Shown here one piece after another: positions 22,076-34,009 of a stretch of DNA of 64,000 nt; positions within the stretch are counted from its first letter, which is position 1; each line of letters opens with the position of its first letter. Made by a program: the position numbers and the translations under genes. The notes beneath the pieces are model-generated. The model saw only the letters and a program-made list of their open reading frames with translations, did no database searches and was not told the origin of the DNA. Source of the DNA: Aselliscus stoliczkanus (Eukaryota; Chordata; Mammalia; Chiroptera; Hipposideridae); contig CM066732.1 of NCBI GenBank assembly GCA_033961575.1, positions 82,540,687 through 82,604,686 on the forward strand. Direction: 5' to 3'.

Positions 22076-22859
22076 CATGAAGTAGAAGTTTGAAATTAGG
22101 AAGGCATATCCCAAAGAGGAAAGGAAAAAAAAATTCTTATCAATTATGCTCTTCAGGGATGGAAGACAATCTTGATTCCTGTTGAATCAGAACACAAGGG
22201 GAAAAAAGAAGATGGAAAGCAAAAAAGAAAAGCCAATATTCTTAGTCTTTTCTAGTCCAGGTAATCATACTGATTACTAGACAAATCTGCTATTAATCTG
22301 CTCATTGACTAATTAGAACCTCAGAAAATTTTATGGCCACTCACTCCTGGACTGTCAACTCCCTCCCATAAATTGATGTGACCGTGACCTAAACTTCTAG
22401 GCCTTCTACGCCTTCATTCTGAACTTCTTTCTGAGTGCCCAAACAACGCCCTTTCAAAGGTATCACACTAAAAGTTGACATCATCGTCTTCTGTTACAAT
22501 CCTAAATTAATTCAGTGAATGGTACCAACAATCCTAAAAAGTTCGAAATGACAGATAACTGTATTGATGAGTCTTTAATGACTAGTTTTTTAAGTTTTGA
22601 GAAATTACTTTCCATTTATGATTTACAGAAAGAGGTACATTTTCTATTTATGGCTCTAAGTTTTGTTTGTTTTTTTAATAAATTCATGCAATTAAAAAAC
22701 TGCATTGGCTAGAAAATATAAAAGCAAACAATCCATATAATTCATATATCCATACTAGTGTGCATATCAATTCAAGTTGGAAAATTGATACACCAATGAC
22801 TGATTTAAATAATCCATGACAAGCCTTAGAAGCCTTAGAATACCCTCTAAATGCTGGCC
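22073..22859. other. Unique non-coding stretch
   Basis: Nothing recognised; AT-rich. Confidence 0.45.
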
Positions 22860-23250
22860 CCTGCTATCTTTTCATCTTCAGTACTCACTTTCCCTATTCT
22901 GCTTGAGTTTACACATCAGTCATTGTTATACTTCCTTGCACACGTGTGTTGCACCCCCAACCCTTTGCTGTTCCTAATGTCAGTTACTCTGTTTGGAATT
23001 AACCCCTCCCATCCTGGGAGCAAGGATCTTCTCCATCCCTATTTACCTGCCTGACAAATATCTCCTCACGCTTATAAATTCATCAAAATATATCTCACTA
23101 CAATGATGTTTTAGATTTCCAAATTTATCCTCCCAAGTTCTTAACTTTCAAAGACATATTTCAGTCTTTTTGTATTTCTAGGCTCTTGACACAAAGCCTA
23201 ATTCAGACTAGGGACCTAAAATAATGTTTTTTGAGTAAATGATTATTTCT
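22860..23250 (+). mobile_element. L2 LINE 3' fragment
   Basis: 'actctgtttggaattaaccc' and 'tctccatccctatttacctg' followed by a decayed 'gacctaaaataatgtttttt' tail give the general order of an L2 3' end in sense ('...tgcctggaat...ttgttgaatga'). Confidence 0.45.
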
Positions 23251-23849
23251 TTGACATTAGAAATGAATGTCTAACATATTAGAGCTATAAATAAGTCTTG
23301 TCTCTTGGTCCTGAATGGCAATTCCACCACAGATTCCTGTTGGCCATGTTTTCTTCTTAAACTCCAAACAGAAGCATATACAAATCTTGAGTACTGACAA
23401 TCTCCAGATGTTTCTTCCAGAAGTCAACAACTCATTTTCATGGCCTATTCGCAACTCTAACTGCTTTCCATTACATATTCTCTACTTTTAAAGAATCTCT
23501 TTAATTTAAAAGTTAAGCATATCAAGCTTTGTCTCCTGCATCACAGGGTGTAGGAACATTATTTCAAGGCCTGCAGCTTAATAGGTAGATAAGCAAATGT
23601 CTCTTCTCCCTCAATGTACTGTATCAATGATTTCTAAGAATAATTTAGTCTAACACTCCACAAGAGGTTGAAGCATTTGCCAATGGTTCTGTTTCCTGGA
23701 AGAGAACTGTAATTTTTAGAGTACAGCAGTATATCAATTACTTATAATTAGTCTTTGGCATTAAAAAAAATCCATTTTAGCCTGCATATGACTTAGAGTA
23801 GCCTCCTGATATCTATAATCTTTCCTCAAAGTACCTTTATTTTACATAC

Positions 23850-23900
23850 ATATATATACACACACACACACACGCATGCACTTGTATGCAAGCATGCACA

Positions 23901-23977
<77 letters not shown>
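23850..23977. repeat. Compound (CA)n-(TG)n-(TA)n microsatellite
   Basis: A short TATA/CACA block at 23850-23875, a TG run at about 23905-23934, then a TA run at 23935-23977. The methionine-cysteine-valine/isoleucine-tyrosine reading frame across it is a repeat artefact. Confidence 0.95.
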
Positions 23978-23980
<3 letters not shown>

Positions 23981-24589
23981 TGAAAGACCCTTAACAGAAG
24001 ATCAGTCAGACAAAATTTGGGTTTCTGTTTATTTATTTGTTTTTGCTATTTTGGAAGAAATCATTCAGCCCATTCTATTTAACTTACTCCAGGTATGGGG
24101 TGAGGAATGGTGATGTCCCCAGGTCAGAATTAGAAATGTCTGTGTCCTATCCTTATTTATGCTTTTATAAGTAGTGGACACCCAACTCATAGGTTTTCAA
24201 AAGACTGAGCCCTCCCAGGTTTTAAGAAAAAAGAGCACAGTTTTTCTAATCATTTAAGTACCACTTAGTCTGATTTGCAATCTATGGAGATTGTCAGGGA
24301 AGGCAAAATATTCTTCAGAGGGGCAGGAAATTCTCAGAGTAGTGGAGTGGATGGAAGACCAGGATTCCGATTAGGAGAGTGGATTGAGAAAGGGTTTGCC
24401 ATTCAGAAGTGCTAAATAAGTGATCAAAAAGGACCCTGCAATTGTCATTTAAATGCTTGGAAATATTGGATCAGAGTTTGGGGAACCTGACTAGCCTGTC
24501 TTTATAGCACCTGTGTCAAGAGACTTTACTAAGGAGACACTGCAAAATTTGAACCCAGAGTCTCAGACAACCTTCCATTATGTTACTGT
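23978..24589. other. Unique non-coding stretch
   Basis: No gene or assigned repeat. Confidence 0.45.
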
Positions 24590-25022
24590 AGTATGTAGAA
24601 TACTGCCCCTCCCCAAAAAACATGTTCAAGTATTAACCCCCAAAACCTATGAATAATTTATGTTACATGGAAAAGGAGAATCCAGGTTGCAGAAATGATT
24701 AAGGTTACTAATCAGCTGACCTTAAAATAGAAATATTATCACCAGAGAGATGGCAGTGTTACGACCCAGGCTAATATGGCTGGTTTTTGAAGGTTAAGAA
24801 AGGGAATCGTGAGGAAAGCACAGCAGGCAGTCCCTGGAAGCTGGAAAGTACAAGGAAATAGATTGTTCCCTAGAGCCTCCAGAAAGAAATGCAACTCACC
24901 ACCTTGCTCTTAGCCTGAGACCTGTGTTAGTCTTCTGATCTATAGAGCATTAAGATAATATATTTGTCTTGAGCCACTAAATTTCTAGTAAATTATTACA
25001 ACAGCAATAGAAAACTAATACA
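24590..25022 (+). mobile_element. Solo LTR of MaLR (ERVL-MaLR, MLT1/MST-like)
   Basis: Sense MaLR LTR order: 'aagtattaacccccaaaacc', 'atttatgttacatgg', 'gcagaaatgattaaggttac', 'tccctagagcctccagaaag', 'gcctgagacctgtgttagtc' and an end 'gcaatagaaaactaatacaa'. Length of about 430 bp is typical. No internal sequence flanks it, so it is probably a solo LTR left by recombination. Confidence 0.75.
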
Positions 25023-25919
25023 ATTACAAATGCAAGAAATCTTCCTTTGCCACCATGACTACTTCATGGGGAATCTTTTTCCTAGTTCTATGCAGGGCAA
25101 ATCTAAGAATAAAGGAAGTTCCTGGTCACTTAGCAGAATAGAATGCAGAAGATCCCATGCCGGTACTTGGGTGTGAAACTGAGCTCACTCATTACACAAT
25201 CACAGGCGAGTCACAGTCAGGTAAGGACCTCTGATTTTATGTTGGAAATTTGCTTTGTCTCGACACTACCCAACACACAAATCACCTACATTTTCACCCA
25301 TCCTCTCCTTTTCTGCATCATTATTGGGGATTTACTATACCTCTCCACCTATATCTACCAATGATGATTTGTAACCCATTCCCTTCCATCTTCATAGGCA
25401 CTTGACTGAATTGATTACTTTTCCTCTCTATTGTGTATTAAATCCCTTCCTCTGGAATAAAAAATTCTTGCTATGGTTTTTAAGCATAATCAAGTCTTTT
25501 TCTTTAGCAAACAGCAAAAACAAAACAAAACAAAACAAAAAACTTTCCTTCTGTTCCCAACCCTATCTCTATCTAGTACCTTGCGGGGAAAAAACATGTT
25601 CCTATAGAGAAGTACTGCTACGTCATCGGTACATTTGTCATCTTCCTTTTTTCCTCCATTTAAGTCAAACCTAAAGTCATAGCTCACTCTAAAATGACCA
25701 ATGACCTTTATACCACTAAATCTGGTGGAGAAATTGACATTGTTAACCTCTTCCAATGTCTTCAAATACTCTTCTATCCAATCATTTGCAAAGAACCATG
25801 CTCTATCTAGAAATGCTATTTTTCTCTCCGTTTCACTTGATTATTAGCGTACATACCTCAGATTGGCAGAAAAGCATCGCTTGATTAAGAATAATCTCTC
25901 TATGATACACTTATTGCAA
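25023..25919. other. Unique non-coding stretch with short (AAAAC)n
   Basis: An AAAAC run lies at about 25514-25540; otherwise nothing recognised. Open frames of about 90 codons on both strands across 25402-25765 overlap each other and lack support. Confidence 0.45.
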
Positions 25920-26135
25920 TTGTGTTTTTAAGTGTGGGTTTATGGTTATTTGATCGATGTCTGTATTTCCTACAGGAATGTAAGCTCCTTGATGTCCCAT
26001 GTCTGGTTTATTACCTTATAGGCATAATTCCAAAAACATTGGTAAGAGCAACCCCAAGAACATTGATAGGCACTCAAAAATATTTGTTAGTGAAGAATAC
26101 ATTTCAAGAGGGAAAAATGCATACCTAGAAAAAAA
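25920..26135 (+). mobile_element. L2 LINE 3' end
   Basis: 'aatgtaagctccttgatgtc' followed by 'ggtttattacc' and the terminal 'tgataggcactcaaaaatat' 'ttgttagtgaa' matches the diagnostic L2 3' end ('...gtaggcgctcaataaatatttgttgaatgaa'). Confidence 0.7.
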
Positions 26136-26139
26136 GCAA

Positions 26140-26360
26140 GAACTCAATAATATTTGCTGAGGAGTAACATGTGGCAAGAATATACTAAACCTTTCAGGTC
26201 TCATCTTATTTAATCTTTTAAATGGCCCAAAGAAAATAGTGGTTCCATTATGTAAGTGTGTGAACTGATATTTGGAGAGGAGAAATAAATTCTCTGAGGA
26301 ATTATAAGTGAAAGTGGCAAAATCAAGATATTGAATTTAGCCCAAGGTCTATGCTATGTG
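26140..26360 (-). mobile_element. MIR SINE, antisense
   Basis: Antisense MIR order: 'atatttgctgaggagtaaca', 'ctcatcttatttaatctttt', 'tggttccattatgtaag', 'tttggagaggagaaataaat', 'attgaatttagcccaaggtc'. These match the complement of MIR tail, core and head. Confidence 0.6.
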
Positions 26361-27882
26361 TTTCACACTCATGCTGTCTTTATTTAAAATTGTGATATTT
26401 TGTCCATCATGAATTTTTGCATAATGTTATTCTTTAAAATCTTGCATGAAATTATTCTGTTGATCAAAGCAAGTCACAAAGCCAGCCCAGATTCAAAAGG
26501 AGGACAAATAGACTCCCTCTCTTGATGAGAGGAATTGCAAAGTTACATGACCGGGGTGTATACTCTGATAGGAGAATAGCCCCTACTACTTTTGCCAATA
26601 GTCTATTGCTAGTAGCACCATTAGTACCATTAAACAATTACGAGCCCTGAGTAAATCAGTTACTCATTTGTAAACCTTTGACAACTTGCCTGGCACATGA
26701 ACAGTTTATTGCTGTTTTATTTTGCTTGTTGATGCTTTGTACTGAACCTCACTTTGATAACCGTAGAAACCACATTCCACAACATTCTAATCATCTTTGG
26801 AGAAGAGATGATTCTCAAATAAGAAACACTCCCATTTTTGCTTGCTTGTTTGTTTTTCCAGTAGAAGAAAAACCCACAACCATCTCTTATCCCCGGTCTA
26901 CCCATTTCACAGGTTTACATCAATCTGCTCTTGGAGATGGTGATCATTTGGTTTAGGTATGTCGTCTGTATTAGGAAAGGCCCAAGGCAGGGCAGATGGT
27001 GAGATGCCAAGCAGACAGAAACTGCCAAAGCCCTCTCTATGAAAACTGCATTCTCTGAGCAACAGTTTATGTCTCCAAAGGAAAGTAAAAATATTTTGGA
27101 ACCACCTGGGAATGGTCTAAACAGATGATCTTATGGTTTCATCCTGGACACAGTTTTCCTGTCCACATCAACCTTAGAGGAATGAATGGGGGGAAACACA
27201 TTTTCTCAGTTTTCCTGCCTCAAACAATGTTTCATTTTTAATGGAAATTGCTATAGAAGATTTTCTCCCGTATATTGTTTATATTCCTGTTAAATTCATA
27301 TTGAGCCAGCAGCTAGGTAAATATCAGTATTTGAAATATATGGCAAAAATCTCATATGCTGAAGCCTGATTTATCCAGAAGCGTAAATGCTGACTTACAC
27401 ACCTCCCACTTATTCTAAATTGAACTGCCCACTTCTTTGTGGGGCTGCCCACAAGGTGTCTAATGAATTATATGCCAGTGCTTATCTAACAAGGAAAGAA
27501 ACCAAATACAGCATTAACTGAAACCTGGGTACATTTTGTTTTTGTTTTGTTTCAGAGAGCTGTCAGATATTTCAGTCCAATCTTAATGTTGTTGCTTCCC
27601 TTTATTGCAAGTCGACTTCAGAATTTTAGTTACCTCTCACTACAAAAGGTTTCAGTTTACAGGGTGGCAGGAAGAATGAAGATGGATGATTGCTGGGTCT
27701 GGTTGGTCATACCAATTTGTACTGCAATCTAGGTGTTGCAGTCTCTGAGATTTGAGTTTAAATGTGTGGCTTGCAGCTTTGGAAGAACGATGTGGTCTGC
27801 ATACAGCTGTAGATCAACCTTGCCAGTTTCTTCAGAGGAAGAAGCATCCATTACGCTTGTGCACATGGGCATTTCATGAGAT
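26361..27882. other. Repeat-poor unique stretch
   Basis: No gene or assigned repeat. The part at about 27010-27480 is balanced, repeat-free sequence. Confidence 0.4.
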
Positions 27883-27992
27883 AGAAAAGGAAAAGGAAAA
27901 GAAAAGGAGAGAGATAGGATGAAAGAAAAGAGAAATGGAGGGAAGGAAAAAAAAAGAAAGGGAAGGAAAAAGGGAGAAGGGGGAGGGAGAGA
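27883..27992. repeat. Homopurine-rich tract
   Basis: Purine-rich on the + strand with three T interruptions. The 56 bases 27937-27992 are uninterrupted A/G. The serine/phenylalanine/leucine-rich minus-strand frame is an artefact. Confidence 0.93.
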
Positions 27993-30623
27993 TGCAGGGA
28001 GATGATCTTGTTTGTTTCCTTAAAATGGCACAGTTACAGCTAAACCTTTTGGGTAACAAATCATGGTTCATTCATAGAAAATAGCATCGATTGAATATAG
28101 AAATAATATTAATGCTTAATAAAAACCTAAACATAACAAATATACAATGCATACTGAAAAATAAACATGCATTCAATATTTCTACTGGCATATATTTCTA
28201 ATTAATCTCAATTAATTGCTTTTTAAAAGCCTTGCCTTTGTGACATTGTCTTTCTGCTTTGTTTGCAGAAAGTGACTCCTGATATTGTAATTTTACAATA
28301 TTTGCATTTGAGGGATTTCATGATTTAAATTTAAATTTTTTAGTTTCAAATAATCACAGTAAATTTGTAATGGAGGTCAAGCATCTTTCTTATTTAATGA
28401 ATTCAAAAAATGAGCAACACAATGAATGAGGAAGTTCTAATTTTATAATGAAACCACAGTTCATCTTCAGTGATTTAGTTTCTTGCTTAACCTTTGAGAC
28501 AACTCATATAACATGCTACTTTACACATGTGGTTATTTGAATAGCTTGTTTTCTTGTCCCATGAAATCCTTAGGAATGGCAGTAAGAGATAATATTTTCT
28601 CTGTAGTGGAAGAAAAATATCTATAGCTCATTTTACAAATACAAAGCTTGGCTCTTTGGTATCATGTGCATATTTGAACTGGGGGTGTCTACAGAGGGGA
28701 GAATGGAGTTTCCAGGCCAGAATTTTCCCTGCTTAGTGTCTTTTTGTTTGCTTGTTGCTTCAAGACAAATATTTTTCAAAGAAAAAAATTTTCTTTTAGG
28801 TTGGGGATGGATTTAAGTTCAGTTAGTCAAATTGAATGCTAAAGTAATACACTAATATGATCTTGAAAAAAGATATCTCATGCTAACTTTGTGTGAATAC
28901 TTGGAGCAGATTTTACATATTACACACAGACTAACCATCTTTCAGATGGAAAAACTTAGGTTTTGCATACCTAAGGCTAGACTTAATGCGTTTATTTAAT
29001 AAAGAAGAGAGTTCTGTGTGTTTAAAGTAATATGTAATTAGGAAAGTTACTCTTTCTTTAAAACAACCTAAGACAAGCCCCATTGGCTCTATCCTCTGGG
29101 TTAGATTATCCTCTGATGGTAAAAAAGAGAGGTCATAGGAGAGGTTAAAACAGTAATTGAATAGTCATATATCTTTAATCCAGATGAAAGATGTCTTCCC
29201 TCTTCACTCAGCTCTGAAGGAGAGAAATCTTTAAGTCTCTCTTTTTCTCTCCTAATCTCTCTATCATACTTTTAGATTCTATCACAGTTATCTCTCCAAT
29301 TCCATATATGTGTATAATAAGGCCCATAGCAAAAGGGCGTTTATCTTTGGTACAAAGTTGTATGCAGTGATCAATAATCAGTCATTCATACTTAAGTAAA
29401 CATCATGGCCATTAGCTTAGCAATATTTGCAACAGTCTATATTCTGCTTATTCAGTCATTATTCTGTATTCTCTGTTTCCAAAGAATCAGTTTAATCATA
29501 TGGTGTGATGATGCTAAGAACTAGTTTAAGATCTTTAGAGACCCTAAGTACGGTAAAGAAAATTCACCCAAACACATTAAACCATGACCAGTATTAGACC
29601 ATAAAATAAGTATTAGGAATTGCTACATTTCTGAGTTTTCTCATAGAGACTTTGATGTAAAAGATATATAACATACATAAAAAGAACTTCAAATAAAAAT
29701 TTAGTGTTCTTGTTGGCTGGGCCCTAAGCACAATCTTAATCTGCCTCTTGGATATTCCAGAGTGACAATGTCTCCAATATCAATACTGCAGTAGCACCAG
29801 ACTTTAACATTGAATCTCTTTCCTGTCTGCCCATCTTGAATATTTTAATTAGTAATCATCTTAATAGATACATTTAAATTACCTAATATAGTCTTTAAAC
29901 AACAGCCCAAAGAAAGAAAAAAAATGTTCCCCTTAAATGGAATTGTCAGCTTTGCTGAGCATTCAGAGTAGCTGAGTATATGGTGCTGCTCTGAATTAGC
30001 TCTTTAGTTTTCATTACAGCATTATATTGAATAAGTTAAACATCTCTGATCCTAATTTAAAATGGTAATGAGAAACTGAAAATAAAAGGCAGTGCAATGA
30101 GGAATATCAGGGACATTCATGTCAAATTTAATAAAAGGATTCTTTATCCTTGCCTTAGCTTTGGCTTTATTATTTTGACCAAAAGTGAACATTGGGATCT
30201 TGATATAAAAGAGAAAGCTATGAAATGCAGTTAATGACTTTAAAGATGAATGTATTGGTTCATGTATTACTTGGTATTGAAATTTGGAATCTCTTAGAAA
30301 ACCAAATTTCCAAAACCTATTAAAAAGAAGTAATTAATAATTCTACCTGAAACAATTTATTTTTGTAATTATTATTACAAATATTATATTAAGATATGTT
30401 TTCATCAAGTCACTTTGATCAAAAATTTAAATGATGGCTTTTTTATAGTATTTTTATGACTTCATTTTACTATATGGTAAGTGATGTTTATTTCTGTATT
30501 TTAACTTTATCTAATATAAAATGGTTTAATATAAATGGCTTATTCAATACTCCACATGAGAAAGTGAAAGGCTTTACTTCCAAATTTCCCCAGAAGACGT
30601 AATCACTCCATAATTAAGGCATG
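27993..30623. other. Long repeat-poor, AT-rich unique stretch
   Basis: About 2.6 kb with no gene, tRNA, clear LINE/SINE or microsatellite that I can recognise. Sub-regions 28180-28340 and 29930-30200 hold clustered AT-core motifs (for example 'ctaattaatctcaattaatt') and are weak candidates for conserved regulatory DNA. Confidence 0.4.
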
Positions 30624-30624
30624 T

Positions 30625-30684
<60 letters not shown>
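30624..30684. repeat. (TG)n-(TA)n compound microsatellite
   Basis: TG run at 30624-30638 changing to TA at 30639-30684, the same order as at 23905-23977. Confidence 0.95.
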
Positions 30685-30690
<6 letters not shown>

Positions 30691-30860
30691 TTTTTACGTA
30701 TTTTAGAGTCAAACTTTGTTAGAAGGCAATGGTGTAATATAGGGCAGTAAAAAAGGGGTGAGTTATAGTTTGAAATGCCAGGTTCATCTGACTGGCAAAA
30801 CCCTTTCAACTGACAAAACCATTAAGGGCATAGAACTGGGGCACAGGTAGGTGGATTATA

Positions 30861-30880
30861 TGGCCACAAGAGGGCAGCAG
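30861..30880 (+). promoter_or_regulatory. Candidate CTCF binding site
   Basis: 'ggccacaagagggcagcag' carries the CTCF core pattern CCAC-n-AG(A/G)GGGC(A/G)GC with one non-preferred base. Orientation is +. It lies between two microsatellites in otherwise unique DNA. CTCF is a zinc-finger protein that anchors chromatin loops. The assignment is by motif only. Confidence 0.45.
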
Positions 30881-30991
30881 ATGGTCTGAAACTAATGAAC
30901 TGAGCTGATGCATGTGCAATGATTGCAGTAGTGAAGGTTTTTCAGTTTAGAAAGAGTACTTCCAACCTGAATATGAAAGAAGAAGGAGGGT

Positions 30992-31039
30992 AGAGAGGAA
31001 GAGAAGGAGGAAGGAAGGAGGGAAAGGGGGGAGGGAGGG
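30992..31039 (+). repeat. Homopurine tract with G-quadruplex motif
   Basis: 48 uninterrupted purines. G-runs at 31020-31022, 31026-31031, 31033-31035 and 31037-31039 with loops of 3, 1 and 1 bases meet the stable short-loop G-quadruplex pattern. Confidence 0.88.
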
Positions 31040-31109
31040 TAGAAAGGAGTAAGATGTGCCAAGAAGATCAAAAGATAAAGAAACATGTTGTTTTTGAGAT
31101 AAGAATGCC

Positions 31110-31114
31110 GTGTG

Positions 31115-31151
<37 letters not shown>
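31110..31151. repeat. (TG)n microsatellite
   Basis: About 20 TG units with one CG interruption. Confidence 0.95.
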
Positions 31152-31154
<3 letters not shown>

Positions 31155-32389
31155 CAATGCTGCTCTGCTACCAAAGGCCAAAACACATAGAAACTCCTAG
31201 TTCTGCCCAAATCTACCTCCAAAAAGTGCAATGAGTGGTAAACACCCTCCCTTACAAAAAAAAGGAGTTTTTAACTGTACAGTTTGTTCTTCTGACATAC
31301 CATCATTTTTTTCTTCCTGAATAACTAACTCCATAAAAACACTGTTTTTTAGAAATCAAAAGGCATAATCCACCTGCTTCTGCCCCTATGCCTCCAGTCC
31401 TAATCCAGGACCAATAATTTCACTTTTCTAATTTTTGTTTTTTTAATCATTTTCAATTACTTTTTTGTCATAGGTCATTTTTCTTAGCTATGGTCAAGAT
31501 ACCAAGGAAACTCAATATCTATATGATAATTAATCACCCACAGTTTTTCCCAAAGAACACAAGAACTCTAAAAAGACATAATTTACTAGTTTGCTTTCCC
31601 TATACAATTAATCTACCATTAAACCACCTTATCCTGTTTATTAAGTTTTGCCTCAGTAATAATGAATTAGATTTAAATGATACCCAGGCTTATATGGATA
31701 TATAACATTGCATATAGAGAATGGAGACTATTACAGCTTTCTTCACTGGAGGCACCATCCATTCATCTTTACATCCTCATTAAATAGGCATTAAATAAAG
31801 AAATTCTTGGAAAGTCACACAAGAAGCATCAGATCTGGCTCAGTGCAGAGTTTGGATTATGAGTCACAGAACAGGTCTTTAGCACTCTATTTCATTTTAC
31901 AATTACATCAGACATCCAACTCTCATTAGAATTTGGAATAGTGAATATTTGCCCAGGTCTCAATTATCTGAGCTCAAAAGTCCAAGAAAAAAGAAAGAGA
32001 ATTTAGAGAACATATCTTAATTACATTGACCGATATACACCAATAATCATACCAATGCAACAACACTCACTTAGTCTATATTCAATTTACCCTATTTCCT
32101 CATTCTGTCATTTACAAAGCTTTAAAAGGGACAGAAGTCATTATGGCAAATATAGTTTTATCCCCTTCTTGTTCGCATCTGTTTTCTCTTAGATAGTCTA
32201 GGCTAGGAGCAGGAAAATGATGAAAGAGTGGCATCAAAGTGGTAGAAAGGATTCATAAAGAAACTATGTAATACATAAAGCACAATGAATAGCCCATAGT
32301 TCACTATGAGGGAAGGGCAATGCTTTGTGAAAGTAGGAATAACTTGCTGACTTTGAGAAAGACAATCAACACTTATATGCCACGTATTC
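31152..32389. other. Unique non-coding stretch
   Basis: AT-rich, with no gene and no repeat I can assign. Confidence 0.45.
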
Positions 32390-32610
32390 TTTACATATAT
32401 TACATACATGTACTTTACATATATTACTTTATGTATATTACTTTATATATATATTACTCACTTTAGTCTTAAAGCAAGCCCATAATTTGGTCTTACTATT
32501 ACTATACCAGTTTTATAATTGAACAAAATAGGTCAGGGAGAGTCAAGTAACTTGCCTGAGGTCATATAGTTGGCAAGTGAAAAGCCTACTGCAAAACCAA
32601 TCTTTCGTAA
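32390..32610 (-). mobile_element. MIR SINE, antisense
   Basis: 'ctcactttagtcttaaagca', 'tactataccagttttataat', 'caagtaacttgcctgaggtc' and 'atatagttggcaagtgaaaa' correspond to the complement of the MIR core ('ccattttacagatgagg...aagtaacttgcccaaggtca'). Confidence 0.75.
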
Positions 32611-33029
32611 GTTTTCGTCTCCGGTAGGATGAATGAGGAGAATACACAAGCAGCTTGGATGATAGCAATGCGTTACTTTTAGTTCTTTCTGTTGGGAGAA
32701 TAGGAAGTTTAGCAAAAATAACTAGAGGCTACTAGAATGAGTAAATTGAAAGTAGTTGCTTGAACTATATGAAAAGGGGGTTATGTGTTTTGCAATGTAG
32801 CTTGCGAAATTAGTTTGCAAGTAGCTAACAGTTTTCTCAATACTATTCCAAACCTTTCATGTGTTTTAAAAATTTTATATAATTTTTTCTTTACAATTTT
32901 ACCTCTGGTGTGTTCAGCCAAAATCCTTAAATCAATGGAAAGAAAAATTGGACTAAGAGTCAAAATATATGGATTCTGGAGCAAGTTTTTTTCACTCTAT
33001 AGACCAACTAGTCAAACTTAGTCATTTTA
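32611..33029. other. Unique non-coding stretch
   Basis: Nothing recognised. Confidence 0.45.
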
Positions 33030-33063
33030 ACACACATGTGCGAGCGCGCATGTGTGTGTGTGT
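33030..33063. repeat. CpG-containing quasi-palindrome with TG run
   Basis: 'acacacatg' and 'catgtgtgt' flank the GC core 'tgcgagcgcg'. The alternating purine-pyrimidine pattern favours Z-DNA and the inverted arms can pair. Confidence 0.8.
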
Positions 33064-33417
33064 ATAATTGTACATATAGTTGTACATTTGTATTACTTCC
33101 CATTATAGAAATACAAGGTTGGGGGTTGGGTCACAAGTTTTCTTTCAGTTGTAATTTTTAAAATAATTGTAATCTATTACATTTGAATATGGCCTAGGTT
33201 CTTTTTTACTCATTCCTTTGCTATGTGCTAATACTTTGGAAGAGACAGCTTTCATCCTCTGGCACCTGACTTTTCATCTGATATATCTCCACACAGCTGG
33301 CCTTCTTGGATAATGGATCCACAGGAATTGTTTCCATGTCCCAATTTCTAGCTTGTTCAGCTGATCCAGCCCTTTGAAAGATGTTTTTCCCATAGTAAAA
33401 ATAAAGCTTTTAAGAGT

Positions 33418-33421
<4 letters not shown>

Positions 33422-33504
<83 letters not shown>
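33422..33504. repeat. (TG)n(AG)n compound microsatellite
   Basis: About 20 TG units (33422-33462) switch abruptly to about 20 GA units (33463-33504) with no transition sequence. Confidence 0.97.
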
Positions 33505-33506
<2 letters not shown>

Positions 33507-33649
33507 ATTAGGTCAGTGGATTAGTCTATTTCTGTTATTAATGCTGCCTCACCCTATATCACCATGACTCTGAATTTCCAAGTCATTGTCCACTTGTCTT
33601 TCACTTTGATATCTCACACTCAGACAATAAATCCACTCCTACCCTAAGT

Positions 33650-33925
33650 ATCTTAGTCATCTTGGGCTGCTGTGACAAATTACCATATCCTGGATAAACA
33701 ACAAACATTTATTTCTCTAGCTGTGGAGACTGGGAAGTCCAAGATCAAGGTGCCTGCAAATTCAGCGTCCAGTGAAGTCCCTCTTCTGGTTTGCAGACAA
33801 CAGCCTTCTTCCTATATCCTCACACAGTGGGCAGAAAGGCCCCACCTCCAAATACTACCCCGTTAGGGATGATGGCTCCAACGTAAGAATTTTAGTGGGG
33901 CACACACATTCAATTGATAGCACTA
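33650..33925 (-). mobile_element. MaLR LTR (MLT1/MST-like), antisense
   Basis: 'cttagtcatcttgggctgct' 'gtgacaaattacc', then 'atttatttctctagctgtgg', 'aagtccaagatcaaggtgcc', 'cacctccaaatactacc' and 'ttttagtggggcacacacat' are the complement of the MaLR LTR from its 3' end to its 5' end. An internal deletion shortens it. Confidence 0.75.
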
Positions 33926-33932
33926 AGCATAG

Positions 33933-33971
33933 TGTGTGTGTAATTGTGTGTGTGTGTGTGTGTGTGTGTGT
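33933..33971. repeat. (TG)n microsatellite
   Basis: TG run with one AAT interruption at the left, abutting the MaLR LTR. Confidence 0.93.
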
Positions 33972-34009
33972 ATTCCCATCTCTTTCTTATTACTATTGTC
34001 ATCATTATA

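Noticed and set aside
30973..31151. CRISPR-like or satellite array
   Set aside because: Only simple repeats; no spaced direct repeats.
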